From JAXGTD01 sp040775095 (GTDB lineage Bacteria; Pseudomonadota; Gammaproteobacteria; Chromatiales; Chromatiaceae), in NCBI GenBank assembly GCA_040775095.1, contig JAXGTD010000005.1, positions 18,770-82,769 of the forward strand: a DNA stretch of 64,000 nucleotides, read 5' to 3'. Both the position numbers and the translations under genes were made by a program. Under the pieces are notes generated by a model that saw only the letters and a list, made by a program, of their open reading frames with translations, made no database searches and was not told the DNA's origin. This document shows positions 8,026 through 16,426 of this stretch, one piece after another. Positions within the stretch are counted from its first letter, which is position 1, and every line of letters starts with the position of its first letter.

Positions 8026-10623
8026 ATGCCAGCCCCCAATTCCGTCGCCATGCTCAATCAGGCGCGACTGATCGATAGTTATCTGCCACCGCCCGAGAGT
8101 TTCGACGAGATGCGGGACGGCGAAGGGGCGCTGCGCCCGCATTGGCAGTACCTGCTCGATGCCCTGCGCAAGCTCGGCCCACCGGAGATCGACCTGCGCT
8201 GGCGCGAGGCGCGCCGGCTGGTGCGCGACAACGGTGTCACCTACAACGTCTACGGGGATCCGCGCGGCATGTCGCGCCCGTGGGAGTTGGACCCCCTGCC
8301 GTTGCTGCTGCGTGGTGAGGAATGGGCCGAGCTCGAGCGCGGTCTGATCCAGCGCGCGGAGTTGCTCAACCAGATCCTGCTGGACCTCTACGGCCCACGC
8401 AGCCTCATTGAAAAGGGTCTGATCCCGGCCGAGCTGGTGGACGGCTATTCGGGCTATCTGCTGCCCTGCTTCGGCGTCGATGTGGCCGGCCAGCGTCCAC
8501 TGATGCTCTACAGCGCCGACCTCACCCGCGACGCCGGGGGCCATTGGCGGGTGATCGGCGATCGCACGCAGACCCCATCCGGCGCCGGCTACGCGCTCGA
8601 GAATCGGGTCGTGCTCTCGCGGGTGCTGCCGAGTCTGTTCCGAGACTCGCACGTGCATCGACTCGCCGGTTTTTTCCGCTCCATCCGCCGCACGATGATC
8701 CAGCTCGCCCCGCGCCACGAGGATCTCGCGCGCGTGGCGGTGCTCACACCCGGGCCGAGCAATGAGGCCTATTTCGAGCACGCCTATCTGGCCAACTACC
8801 TCGGCTACAGCCTGGTCCAGGGCGCCGACCTCTCGGTGCGCGACGGGGCGTTGTGGCTGCGCACCCTGGGCCGGCTCGAACGCATCGACGCGCTGGTGCG
8901 CCGCGTCGACGACCTGTGGTGCGACCCCCTGGAGCTACGCGAGGACTCGCTGCTCGGCGTGCCTGGTCTGCTGCAGGCAGTTCGCGCGGGGAACCTCACC
9001 GTGGGCAACGCGCTGGGCAGCGGGGTGCTCGAGCATCCCGGACTGATGGCCTTCCTGCCGGCACTGTGCGAGCACCTGCTCGGCGAGGCACTGCAACTGC
9101 CGCATCTGCGCACCTGGTGGTGCGGTAACCGCGCCGATCTCGACTTCGTCATGACCAACCTCGAGAACCTGGTCATCAAGCCCGCCGGCAATCGCGCCGG
9201 CCAGCGCTGCCTGTTCGGCCGTTCGCTGCCCGCCGCCGAGCGCGATGCCCTGCGGGCGGCCATTCGCGCCGAGCCGCACCTGTACGTGGCCCAGGAGGAG
9301 GTCAAGCCATCCACGGCGCCGGCCTATATCGATGGGCGCATCTCGCCGCGCCCATTCGTGTTGCGCAGCTTCCTGGTCGCCGAGGAAGAGGGCTATGCAG
9401 TGATGCCCGGCGGACTGGGCCGGGTGGCGCTGGAGCAGGACACACCGATGGTGTCGAACCAGCTCGGCGGCCTTGGCAAGGACACCTGGGTCCTCGCGAC
9501 CGAACCGGAGCGCCAGGAGACCCTGCTGGTCGGCAACGACCGCGCCACGCCGGCGGTGGTGCATGAGAGCGAGGTCTCCTCGCGCGTGGCCGACAACCTG
9601 TTCTGGATCGGTCGCTACGCCGAGCGTGCCGAGGGGCTGGTGCGACTGCTGCGCGTGAGCATCATCAAGCTCACCGAGCGCGGGGGCATCGGCGCGGCGC
9701 CGGATGAAGGCGACTGTTGCCCGCATCTGCTCGAGGCGCTCACGAACCAGACCCAGACATTCCCGGGATTTGTTGGTGACGGCTGCGCCGAACGACTGGC
9801 TGATCCCACCCCCGAGATGCTCTCCCTGATCACCGATATCGAGCGCGTCGGCAGCCTGCCGCAGACCCTGCAAGCCCTCGGACAGGCGGCGTGGTCGGTA
9901 CGCGACCGGCTCTCCAATGACACCTGGCGCGTCGTAAACGACATCGAGAAACGCTTGCAGACGCTGACCCACTATCCACCCCAGGCGCTGAGCGGCGCGC
10001 TGGACGTCCTCGACCCGCTGATCACCTCGCTGGTGGCATTCTCCGCGTTGACCCACGAGAACATGACGCACAACGAGGGCTGGCATTTCCTCGAGACCGG
10101 ACGGCGGCTGGAGCGCGGCGCCAGCACCGCGATGCTGCTGCAGTCGACACTGGTGCCGGTGTGCCCGGAGCAGGAAGAGACGCTGTTGATCGAGGCCGTG
10201 CTCGGCATCACCGACAGTCTGATCACCTATCGACGTCGCTACCAGGCGGGGACCCGGGTCGGTGCCTTGCTCGATCTGGTGTTCCAGGACGAGGGCAATC
10301 CGCGCTCTTTGGCATATCAGATCGTGCAGTTGGAGCGACTCGTCGACGAGATGCCGCGCGAGGGGCTCGGCTCGGGGCGTACGCCGGCCCAGAAGCGGAT
10401 ATTGCAGCTGCTCTCGGACCTGCGCCTGGCCGAGCTCGACCAGCTCGCGCAACTGGGTGCCGACGGCGGGCGGCGCGACGCCTTGGCCGACGTGCTCGGG
10501 CGCGTCCAGGTGGGGATCGCGGAGCTGTCCAACGCCCTGACCGCGCAGTACTTCCGCCACGAGGAGCAACCACACAATCTGATCGAGCATCGGCACGTTA
10601 CCAGCGCCGGAACCGGCCGATGA
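8026..10623 (+). CDS. Circularly permuted ATP-grasp / alpha-E fusion protein
   Basis: An 865-residue fusion of two families usually annotated separately (COG2308 and COG2307). Residues about 1-510 are a type 2 circularly permuted ATP-grasp ligase: NGVTYNVYG, VIGDRTQTPSGAGYALENR and VIKPAGNRAGQR are recognisable. Residues about 515-850 are the helical alpha-E domain, starting at SRVADNLFWIGRYAERAE. Comparative-genomics work on ATP-grasp amidoligases predicted that such proteins make a peptide-like tag or metabolite with the partner transglutaminase, but the product is unknown. Its stop overlaps the next start (ATGA), so the two are translationally coupled. The join shows no sign of frameshift. 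Confidence 0.9.
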   Translation: MPAPNSVAMLNQARLIDSYLPPPESFDEMRDGEGALRPHWQYLLDALRKLGPPEIDLRWREARRLVRDNGVTYNVYGDPRGMSRPWELDPLPLLLRGEEWAELERGLIQRAELLNQILLDLYGPRSLIEKGLIPAELVDGYSGYLLPCFGVDVAGQRPLMLYSADLTRDAGGHWRVIGDRTQTPSGAGYALENRVVLSRVLPSLFRDSHVHRLAGFFRSIRRTMIQLAPRHEDLARVAVLTPGPSNEAYFEHAYLANYLGYSLVQGADLSVRDGALWLRTLGRLERIDALVRRVDDLWCDPLELREDSLLGVPGLLQAVRAGNLTVGNALGSGVLEHPGLMAFLPALCEHLLGEALQLPHLRTWWCGNRADLDFVMTNLENLVIKPAGNRAGQRCLFGRSLPAAERDALRAAIRAEPHLYVAQEEVKPSTAPAYIDGRISPRPFVLRSFLVAEEEGYAVMPGGLGRVALEQDTPMVSNQLGGLGKDTWVLATEPERQETLLVGNDRATPAVVHESEVSSRVADNLFWIGRYAERAEGLVRLLRVSIIKLTERGGIGAAPDEGDCCPHLLEALTNQTQTFPGFVGDGCAERLADPTPEMLSLITDIERVGSLPQTLQALGQAAWSVRDRLSNDTWRVVNDIEKRLQTLTHYPPQALSGALDVLDPLITSLVAFSALTHENMTHNEGWHFLETGRRLERGASTAMLLQSTLVPVCPEQEETLLIEAVLGITDSLITYRRRYQAGTRVGALLDLVFQDEGNPRSLAYQIVQLERLVDEMPREGLGSGRTPAQKRILQLLSDLRLAELDQLAQLGADGGRRDALADVLGRVQVGIAELSNALTAQYFRHEEQPHNLIEHRHVTSAGTGR

Positions 10624-11516
10624 GATACCGTATCAGTCACGTCACCCGCTATGCCTACGGGGACCCGGTCTCGCTCTGCCACAGTATTGCCCACCTCAAG
10701 CCCCGCAACACCGACTTCCAGCGGTGCCTGAGCACCGGCGTGCGGGTCTCGCCCTGGCCCTCGGTGGCGCGCGAGCATCGCGACCTGTTCGGCAACCGGG
10801 TCAACTATTTCTCGATCCAGCAGGCCCACTCCACACTGGAGATCACCGCCACCAGCGAGCTGGAGATGACGCCGCCGACGCTGCCGGCCCTGTCCAACAC
10901 CCTGCCCTGGGAGCAGATGCGCGAGCGGCTGCGCGAGGGTCGCGATCCGGACAGTATTGCCGCGCGCATCTTCACGTTGCCCTCTCCCGCGATCCCGCGT
11001 TCGCCCGCCGCGACCGACTACGCCCGGATCTCGTTCAGCCCCGGGCGGCCGATCCTGGAGGCCGCCACCGAGCTGATGGGACGCATCTTCACCGAGTTCG
11101 AGTACGACCCCTCTTTCACCACCGTGGCCACACCCCTGAGCCAGGTCCTGGAGCATCGTCGGGGCGTCTGCCAGGATTTCGCGCATCTGGCCATCGCCGG
11201 CCTGCGGGGTCTCGGCCTCGCGGCACGTTATGTCAGCGGGTACCTCGAGACGCTCCCCCCCCCCGGGGAGGTCAAGTTGCGCGGCGCCGATGCCTCCCAC
11301 GCCTGGTTCTCACTATTCATCCCTGGCCAGGACTGGCCGAACAATGGCTGGGTGGACTTTGATCCGACCAACGACTGCCTCATCCACGAGCAGCACATCA
11401 CCACGGCGATCGGCCGCGACTACCAGGACGTCACGCCGGTGCGCGGCGTCTTCTACGGCGGTGGCGAGCACCAGCTGACCATCGCGGTGGACGTGGACCG
11501 GGTGCCTCCGGCCTGA
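10620..11516 (+). CDS. Transglutaminase-like protein, partner of the ATP-grasp/alpha-E protein
   Basis: Cysteine peptidase/transglutaminase-fold enzyme of 298 residues. The N-terminal beta domain (MRYRISHVTRYAYGDPVSLC, about 1-150) is the family's characteristic leader. The catalytic core follows, with Cys184 in RRGVCQDFAHLA, His227 in ASHAWF and an Asp in VDFDPTND (about 248). In this context the enzyme is predicted to cut or transfer the amide made by the ATP-grasp ligase; that is an inference from conserved gene pairing. The ATG shares its A and TG with the upstream TGA stop. Confidence 0.9.
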   Translation: MRYRISHVTRYAYGDPVSLCHSIAHLKPRNTDFQRCLSTGVRVSPWPSVAREHRDLFGNRVNYFSIQQAHSTLEITATSELEMTPPTLPALSNTLPWEQMRERLREGRDPDSIAARIFTLPSPAIPRSPAATDYARISFSPGRPILEAATELMGRIFTEFEYDPSFTTVATPLSQVLEHRRGVCQDFAHLAIAGLRGLGLAARYVSGYLETLPPPGEVKLRGADASHAWFSLFIPGQDWPNNGWVDFDPTNDCLIHEQHITTAIGRDYQDVTPVRGVFYGGGEHQLTIAVDVDRVPPA

Positions 11517-11648
11517 GGCCGCGGCATGAGGTGAGCCGGCGCAACCCATGTCCGCGCGACCAGGACGGTAGCCCGCATCACGCCCATGGCGGTCGACGGC
11601 CGTTACCAGAATCATAGAGGGCGCCGCCGGCACCCACGGAGCCACGCC

Positions 11649-12215
11649 ATGTCCCTGATCATCCTTCTCGCCGTCATGCTCGTCATCGCGTTGTACGCCA
11701 CCGCGATCTACAACCATCTGGTTCAGCTCAAGCACAGCGTGGCCAAGACCTGGTCGAACATCGACGTTGCACTCAAGCAGCGCCACGATGAGCTTCCCAA
11801 GCTGATCGCCGTGTGCAAGCAGTACATGCAATACGAGCAGGAGACCCTCGAGCGGGTGGTGCAGGCACGCGGGCGGGTGCACGAGGCACGCACCCGCCGC
11901 GATATCCGTGAGCTGGGCGACGCCGAGGGGGCGTTGCGAATCGATCTCGACCGGTTGCTGATGCTGGCCGAAAACTATCCCGAGCTGAAGGCGAACCAGC
12001 CATTTCAGCAGCTCAGTCAGCGCATCTCCGGGCTCGAGGACACCATCGCCGATCGCCGCGAGCTCTACAACGAGAGCGCCAACCTGAACAACATCCGTAT
12101 CGAGCAGTTCCCCGATGCCCTGATCGCACGGCTGTTCGCCTTCCGCCCGTTCGAGCTGCTCGAGTTCGCCGACGCCCGCGCGGATGTGGACGTGGCCGGG
12201 CTCTTCGCCCGCTAG
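11649..12215 (+). CDS. LemA family membrane protein
   Basis: A 188-residue protein with one N-terminal membrane segment (SLIILLAVMLVIALYATAIYN) followed by a helical domain with the LemA signature: SVAKTWSNIDVALKQRHDEL, YPELKANQPFQQLSQRI and YNESANLNNIRIEQFPD. The function is not established; the family is tied to membrane and envelope stress. I chose the ATG at 11649, which has ACGGAG 8 nt upstream. The next gene, a GIDE-type protein, is a known genomic partner of LemA, so the two probably act together in the membrane. Confidence 0.93.
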   Translation: MSLIILLAVMLVIALYATAIYNHLVQLKHSVAKTWSNIDVALKQRHDELPKLIAVCKQYMQYEQETLERVVQARGRVHEARTRRDIRELGDAEGALRIDLDRLLMLAENYPELKANQPFQQLSQRISGLEDTIADRRELYNESANLNNIRIEQFPDALIARLFAFRPFELLEFADARADVDVAGLFAR

Positions 12216-12257
12216 CCCGAGCGGCACGATCGGCCAGGCGGCGGCGACCCGGTCCCC

Positions 12258-13187
12258 GTGCTCGATGCCTTCTCCCAGGCGGTCGTCGACGCCAGTCCGG
12301 CCGGCTTCTGGGTTGGCAGCGGCATCGCGGCCATCGCGGCGGTCTTCACGCTACGCCTGGGCCTGCGCGCGTTCTCCAACCTGCGCGTCGTCCTCGACAC
12401 GCCAACGGCCAAGATCCGCTCCGCCGCCCAGGGCCAGTTGGAGCTGCAGGGCCATGCCCACCCCGATCGCGAGCCGCTTGCGGCCAGGCTCACGGGCATC
12501 CCCTGCGTCTGGTACCGCTATCGCATCGAGGAACGACGCCGGAGCGGCAAACACGAGAACTGGATCACCGTCGAGAAGGGCGACGCCAAACGCCCGTTCC
12601 TGCTCGATGACGGAACAGGGCGCTGCCTGGTCGAGCCCACCGGCGCCGACCTGCACTGCCGCGACCACGATCGTTGGTACAGCGGCAGGCGGGGCGGATC
12701 GCCGAACGCCCCCTCCGGCGCCGGTTGGCCGGGGCTCTTCGCGGGTCGTCGGCGCTACCGCATGAGCGAGGAGCGCATCGCCCCGGGCGCGTATGTCTAC
12801 GTGATGGGCCACTTCGAGACCCCTCGCCGCGGCGTGCGCCAACGCCAGCAACTGACCCGGCAGCTGCTCTCGCAATGGAAGCGGGATCCGGAGCGCATGC
12901 GCGCCTTCGACCTCGACGGCGACAACCAGATCAGTCCCGATGAATGGGAACAGGCCCGCGACGTCGCGCAACGCGTCGCCGCCCTCGGCGAGCAGCGCAT
13001 CAGCGCGCAGGCGCCGCAATCACGGATCACGCGCGGCCCGGATCCACGCCACCCGTTCGTGATCTCGACCGAGGGAGAAGAGGCGTTGGTAACGAGGTTG
13101 CGCCTGCGCAGCCTTGGCGGCACGGCCATCGGTGTGCTGATGGCCGCCGTCACGGCCTTCGCCCTGCTTGCACGCTGGGTCCGATGA
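12258..13187 (+). CDS. GIDE-domain (MULAN-like) membrane protein with an EF-hand loop
   Basis: A 309-residue protein with membrane segments near each end (about residues 18-40 and 288-306). The segment between them resembles the GIDE domain of eukaryotic mitochondrial E3 ligases MULAN/MAPL: LTGIPCVWYRYRIEE, WITVEKGDAKRPFLLDDGTG and ERIAPGAYVYVMGHFE. There is no RING finger. Unusually, residues 218-229 (DLDGDNQISPDE) fit a canonical 12-residue EF-hand calcium loop at every ligand position. Translation starts at GTG 12258, 42 bp after lemA. LemA-GIDE pairs have been noted in bacteria without a known function. Confidence 0.8.
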   Translation: MLDAFSQAVVDASPAGFWVGSGIAAIAAVFTLRLGLRAFSNLRVVLDTPTAKIRSAAQGQLELQGHAHPDREPLAARLTGIPCVWYRYRIEERRRSGKHENWITVEKGDAKRPFLLDDGTGRCLVEPTGADLHCRDHDRWYSGRRGGSPNAPSGAGWPGLFAGRRRYRMSEERIAPGAYVYVMGHFETPRRGVRQRQQLTRQLLSQWKRDPERMRAFDLDGDNQISPDEWEQARDVAQRVAALGEQRISAQAPQSRITRGPDPRHPFVISTEGEEALVTRLRLRSLGGTAIGVLMAAVTAFALLARWVR

Positions 13188-13201
13188 GGGGCCGATCCCG
13201 G

Positions 13202-13852
13202 TCAGACAGGGGGCCCGGACGAGCGGACCCGCGCCCCCAACGCCGCGGCGATGAGCTCGGCGAGGCGCTCGCCGATGGCCGAGCTGTCCACCGGCCCCAC
13301 CAGGTCAACCAGGCGGGTCACCGCAAGCCCGGCATGACCACAGGGGTTGATACGCGCAAAGGGCGCGAGGTCCAGATTCAGGTTCAGCGACAAGCCGTGG
13401 TAACTGCAGCCGCGGCGAACCCGTAGTCCGAGCGCGGCGATCTTGGCGCCCTCGACATAGACCCCCGGGGCATCGGTGCGCGCCCGCGAGTCGACCCCGT
13501 GCTCCGCCAGCAGGTCCACCACCGCCTGCTCCAGCAGATTCACCAGGCGTTTCACGCCAATGCCGGCGCGACGCAGGTCGAGCAACAGGTAGGCGATCAA
13601 CTGTCCGGGGCCGTGGTAGGTGACCTGTCCCCCGCGATCGGTCTGGATCACGGGGATGGGGCCGGGATCGAGCAGGTGTATCAGGCGACCGGCCTGACCG
13701 AGCGTGAACAACGGCGGGTGCTCCAGAAGCCACAGCTCATCGGGGGTATCGGGGCCACGCCGGTCGGTGAGCTGCTGCATCGCCCGCCACGTCGGCAGAT
13801 AGTCGCGGCGGCCGAGGTGGCGCACGTACAGGTCCCTGCCCGGCTCGTTCAA
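13202..13852 (-). CDS. lipB: Octanoyl-[ACP]:protein N-octanoyltransferase
   Basis: Transfers octanoate from acyl carrier protein to lipoyl domains, the first step of lipoic-acid attachment. The 216-residue protein contains RGGQVTYHGPGQL, the lysine segment GAKIAALGLRVRRGCSYHGL and INPCGHAGLAVTRL with the catalytic cysteine. The only start giving the full N-terminus is TTG at 13852-13850 (NEPGRDLYVRHLGR). It is last in the run dacA-dat-ybeD-lipB; lipA, which often follows, is not here. It converges with the GIDE gene, leaving only 14 bp between stops. Confidence 0.95.
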   Translation of the reverse strand: MNEPGRDLYVRHLGRRDYLPTWRAMQQLTDRRGPDTPDELWLLEHPPLFTLGQAGRLIHLLDPGPIPVIQTDRGGQVTYHGPGQLIAYLLLDLRRAGIGVKRLVNLLEQAVVDLLAEHGVDSRARTDAPGVYVEGAKIAALGLRVRRGCSYHGLSLNLNLDLAPFARINPCGHAGLAVTRLVDLVGPVDSSAIGERLAELIAAALGARVRSSGPPV

Positions 13853-13924
13853 GCTGTTCGCCGCCCACGCCGGGAACCGGCCCGACCCCGTGCCCAGCTC
13901 CAGGGGCGCCGCGTAACACCAGGG

Positions 13925-14194
13925 TCACAACGCATAGACGACCAGATCGTGCGCCGTGAGCTCCTGATAGATGGCGTCGAGCTGGTCCTTGCTGCTGGCC
14001 TCGATGACGACGGTGACCGCGAGCCATTTGCCCCCGCTGCTCACGCGCGTGCTGACCGCGGCGGTGTCGAAACCCGGCGCATGACGTTGGAGGATCTCGA
14101 CGACGGCGGACTCGATCGCGCTGTCTGCCCGACCCATGGCCTTGATCGGAAAGGGGCACGGGAATTCGAGCAGGGTCTCCTGCGGGTCAGGCAT
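13925..14194 (-). CDS. ybeD: YbeD/DUF493 family protein
   Basis: An 89-residue small ACT-like-fold protein. It begins MPDPQETLLEFPCPFPIKAM and contains the family segment VSSGGKWLAVTVVIEASSKDQLDAIYQEL. The family sits between dacA and lipB in many gammaproteobacteria; a regulatory role is supposed but not shown. Its start overlaps the end of the dat reading frame by 8 bp, typical of tight coupling in this operon. Confidence 0.93.
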   Translation of the reverse strand: MPDPQETLLEFPCPFPIKAMGRADSAIESAVVEILQRHAPGFDTAAVSTRVSSGGKWLAVTVVIEASSKDQLDAIYQELTAHDLVVYAL

Positions 14195-15067
14195 GATCTG
14201 CCTCCCCCATATCGGCCTTGTAGGCCTGGTACAGCGCATCCAGGCGCCGCCACAGCGGACCCGGCCTGCCATCCCCGACCGGCGCGCCATCGAGTCGGGT
14301 CACCGGCATGATCTCGCGGGTGGAGCTGGTGATCCAGACCTCGGTGGCGTTGCGCAGCGTCTCGACCGGAATGTCCCGCTCCCGCGTGGTCAGCCCCGCA
14401 CCCGAGGCCAGCTCGAGCACCAGGTCGCGCGTGATCCCGGGCAGCAGTCGATGATCCTTCGGCGGGGTGAGAATGACATCGTCCTCGACGAGGAACAGAT
14501 TGCTGGTGGACGCCTCCACCGCAAGACCGTCGCGGATCAGGATCGCCTCCTCGGCGCCGTTGTCCTCGGCCTCCTGACGCAAAAGCACGGCGGCCACCAG
14601 CGAGATGACCTTGAGGTCACAGCGCTGCCAGCGGGTGTCCTCACGCAGGATCGCGCGGACCCCGGACGCAACGACGGCCGGGTCACGGGGGCGCATCGGC
14701 CTGGCCATCGCGAACACGGTGGGCTCGCGGCGCTCCCCGAAGCGGTGATCGCGAACGGGCGCCGCACCACGGGTCACCTGGAGGTAGATCGCCTGATCGC
14801 GCCCCGGGGCCCCGGCCAGCAGCCTCGAGAAGATCTCCGACCATCTCGCCCGGGGGAGCGGATCTTCCATGCGGATGCCGCGCAGGCTGCGGCCAAGACG
14901 GGCCAGGCCAGGTGGTGCGCCTGGCGCAGCGGACGTCCGCCATAGGCGGGGATCACCTCATAGGCACCGTCGCCGAACAGGAACCCTCGGTCCATGACCG
15001 AGACCTTCGCCTCGTGCAGGGCGACGAAGGCACCATTCAGATAGACCTCGGCTGGAGTCAGAACCAC
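14187..15067 (-). pseudogene. dat: D-amino-acid (D-alanine) aminotransferase, frameshifted
   Basis: PLP aminotransferase of fold IV (D-alanine/D-glutamate interconversion), normally about 285 residues. The 5' part (GTG at 15067) reads AEVYLNGAFVALHEAKVSVM-DRGFLFGDGAYEVIPAYGGRP-LRQAHHLA and then leaves frame. The rest of the family sequence (RLGRSLRGIRMEDP onward, with EASTSNLF and the C-terminal ITSSTREIMPVT) continues in another frame to 14187. The switch coincides with a 5-bp tandem duplication (plus-strand GGCCA twice, 14901-14910). Removing one copy restores one frame. It is either a recent pseudogene, a slippage-switched gene or an assembly error. The GTG start overlaps the dacA stop by 10 bp. 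Confidence 0.88.
14901..14912. repeat. 5-bp tandem duplication breaking dat
   Basis: Plus-strand GGCCAGGCCAGG, two copies of GGCCA plus a partial third. One copy less would join the two halves of dat as HHLA-RLGRSL. Confidence 0.85.
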
Positions 15068-16215
15068 TGCAGCACGGCGTCGACGGCGCGGCGCAGCAAG
15101 CCACCCTCGGCGACATCCCGCAGCGCGACCAGGGGTTCGCGCTTGATCTCGGTGTCGCCCCGCAATATCACGATCTCCCCCACCTGGTCGCCCTTGGACA
15201 CCGGTGCGACGAGCTCGGCACCCTTCTCGATATGCGCCGAGAGGTCGTCGTACTTGCCGCGCGGAAAGGTCACGTAGAGATCGGAGGCCGGGCCCACTGG
15301 CAGATCGGTGACCTCGCCGGACCAGATGCGCAGGGTCTCCACCGGCTGATCGGCATCGTAGAGCTTGGCCGTCTCGAAGAACCGGAACCCGTAATTCAAC
15401 AGGGCCAGGCTGTCGTTCGCGCGGGCCGACTCGCTGTCGGTCCCCATCACGACCGAGGTCAGTCGGTGGTCGTCACGCCTCGCCGACGCGACCAGACAGT
15501 AGCCCGCGGCCTGGGTATGCCCGGTCTTGACCCCATCGACGCTGGGATCCAGGAACAGCAGCCGATTGCGGTTTCTCTGCGTAATACCGTTGTAGGTGAG
15601 CTCCGGCTCCGCGTACCAGGCGTAGTGGTCGGGAAACTCCGAGATACTCGCCTCCGTGACCTTGGCGATGTCGCGCGGGGTCGTGTAGTGATCGGGATGT
15701 GGCAGCCCGGTCGCGTTCATGAAGTGGGTGCTGGTCATGCCAAGCCGCGCGGCATGGCGGTTCATGAGCTCGGCGAATGTCTCCTCGGTTCCGGCGATGT
15801 GCTCGGCCAGGGCGACGCTGGCATCGTTCCCCGACTGGATGATCATGCCCTTGAGCAGATCCTCGAGCTTCACCTGCTTGCCGACCTCCACGAACATCTT
15901 CGAGCCGCCCGTGCGCCAGGCCTTCTCGCTGATCAATACCTGGTCATCGAGCGAGAGCTTGCCCTTGGCCAGTTCCCGAAACACCACGTAGGCGGTCATG
16001 ATCTTGGTCAGGCTGGCCGGTTCCAGGCGTGTGTCGGCCTCGGATTCGGCCAGCACCATGTGACTGTCGTGATCGATCAGCAGATATCCGCGGGCACCGA
16101 GTTGGGGGGGCTCCGGCAACGGGAGCTCGGTCGTCTGTTCCGCGCTCCGGGCGGGGAACGAAAACGTCAAGCCAAGCAACAGGACGGCAAGCAGGGGGTT
16201 TGCACGGGACATCAT
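15058..16215 (-). CDS. dacA: D-alanyl-D-alanine carboxypeptidase (PBP5/6 type)
   Basis: Low-molecular-weight penicillin-binding protein trimming the terminal D-Ala from peptidoglycan stems in the periplasm. The 385-residue precursor has a signal peptide (MSRANPLLAVLLLGLTFSFP-ARSA), the active-site SLTK, the SGN triad and KTGHT. The C-terminal all-beta domain ends in an amphipathic membrane-anchoring helix (LLRRAVDAVLQWF). The start is one of two adjacent ATGs (16215 or 16212). It follows rlpA in the cell-wall operon and overlaps dat. Confidence 0.95.
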   Translation of the reverse strand: MMSRANPLLAVLLLGLTFSFPARSAEQTTELPLPEPPQLGARGYLLIDHDSHMVLAESEADTRLEPASLTKIMTAYVVFRELAKGKLSLDDQVLISEKAWRTGGSKMFVEVGKQVKLEDLLKGMIIQSGNDASVALAEHIAGTEETFAELMNRHAARLGMTSTHFMNATGLPHPDHYTTPRDIAKVTEASISEFPDHYAWYAEPELTYNGITQRNRNRLLFLDPSVDGVKTGHTQAAGYCLVASARRDDHRLTSVVMGTDSESARANDSLALLNYGFRFFETAKLYDADQPVETLRIWSGEVTDLPVGPASDLYVTFPRGKYDDLSAHIEKGAELVAPVSKGDQVGEIVILRGDTEIKREPLVALRDVAEGGLLRRAVDAVLQWF

Positions 16216-16426
16216 TCGATATGACCAGGATCGGGATGGAGCGGATTTGCGGGTGGCGGACACCGGGGAGACCGACGCTCGCTCGGCGAGCCCCATTCTA
16301 ACCCGTGCTCCCCCGCTTTGGCAGCGTTGCCCCATGGCGCCCGGCGCCGCTCGCGTACGGCAGTCACTCGCGGCGTCGGCAACCTGCATCATGGCACCGG
16401 CGCCGATGATCGCGCCGGGCTCCCAC

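Noticed and set aside
8935..10596. 553-residue minus-strand open frame
   Set aside because: Lies wholly inside the ATP-grasp/alpha-E gene on the opposite strand, with no family features.
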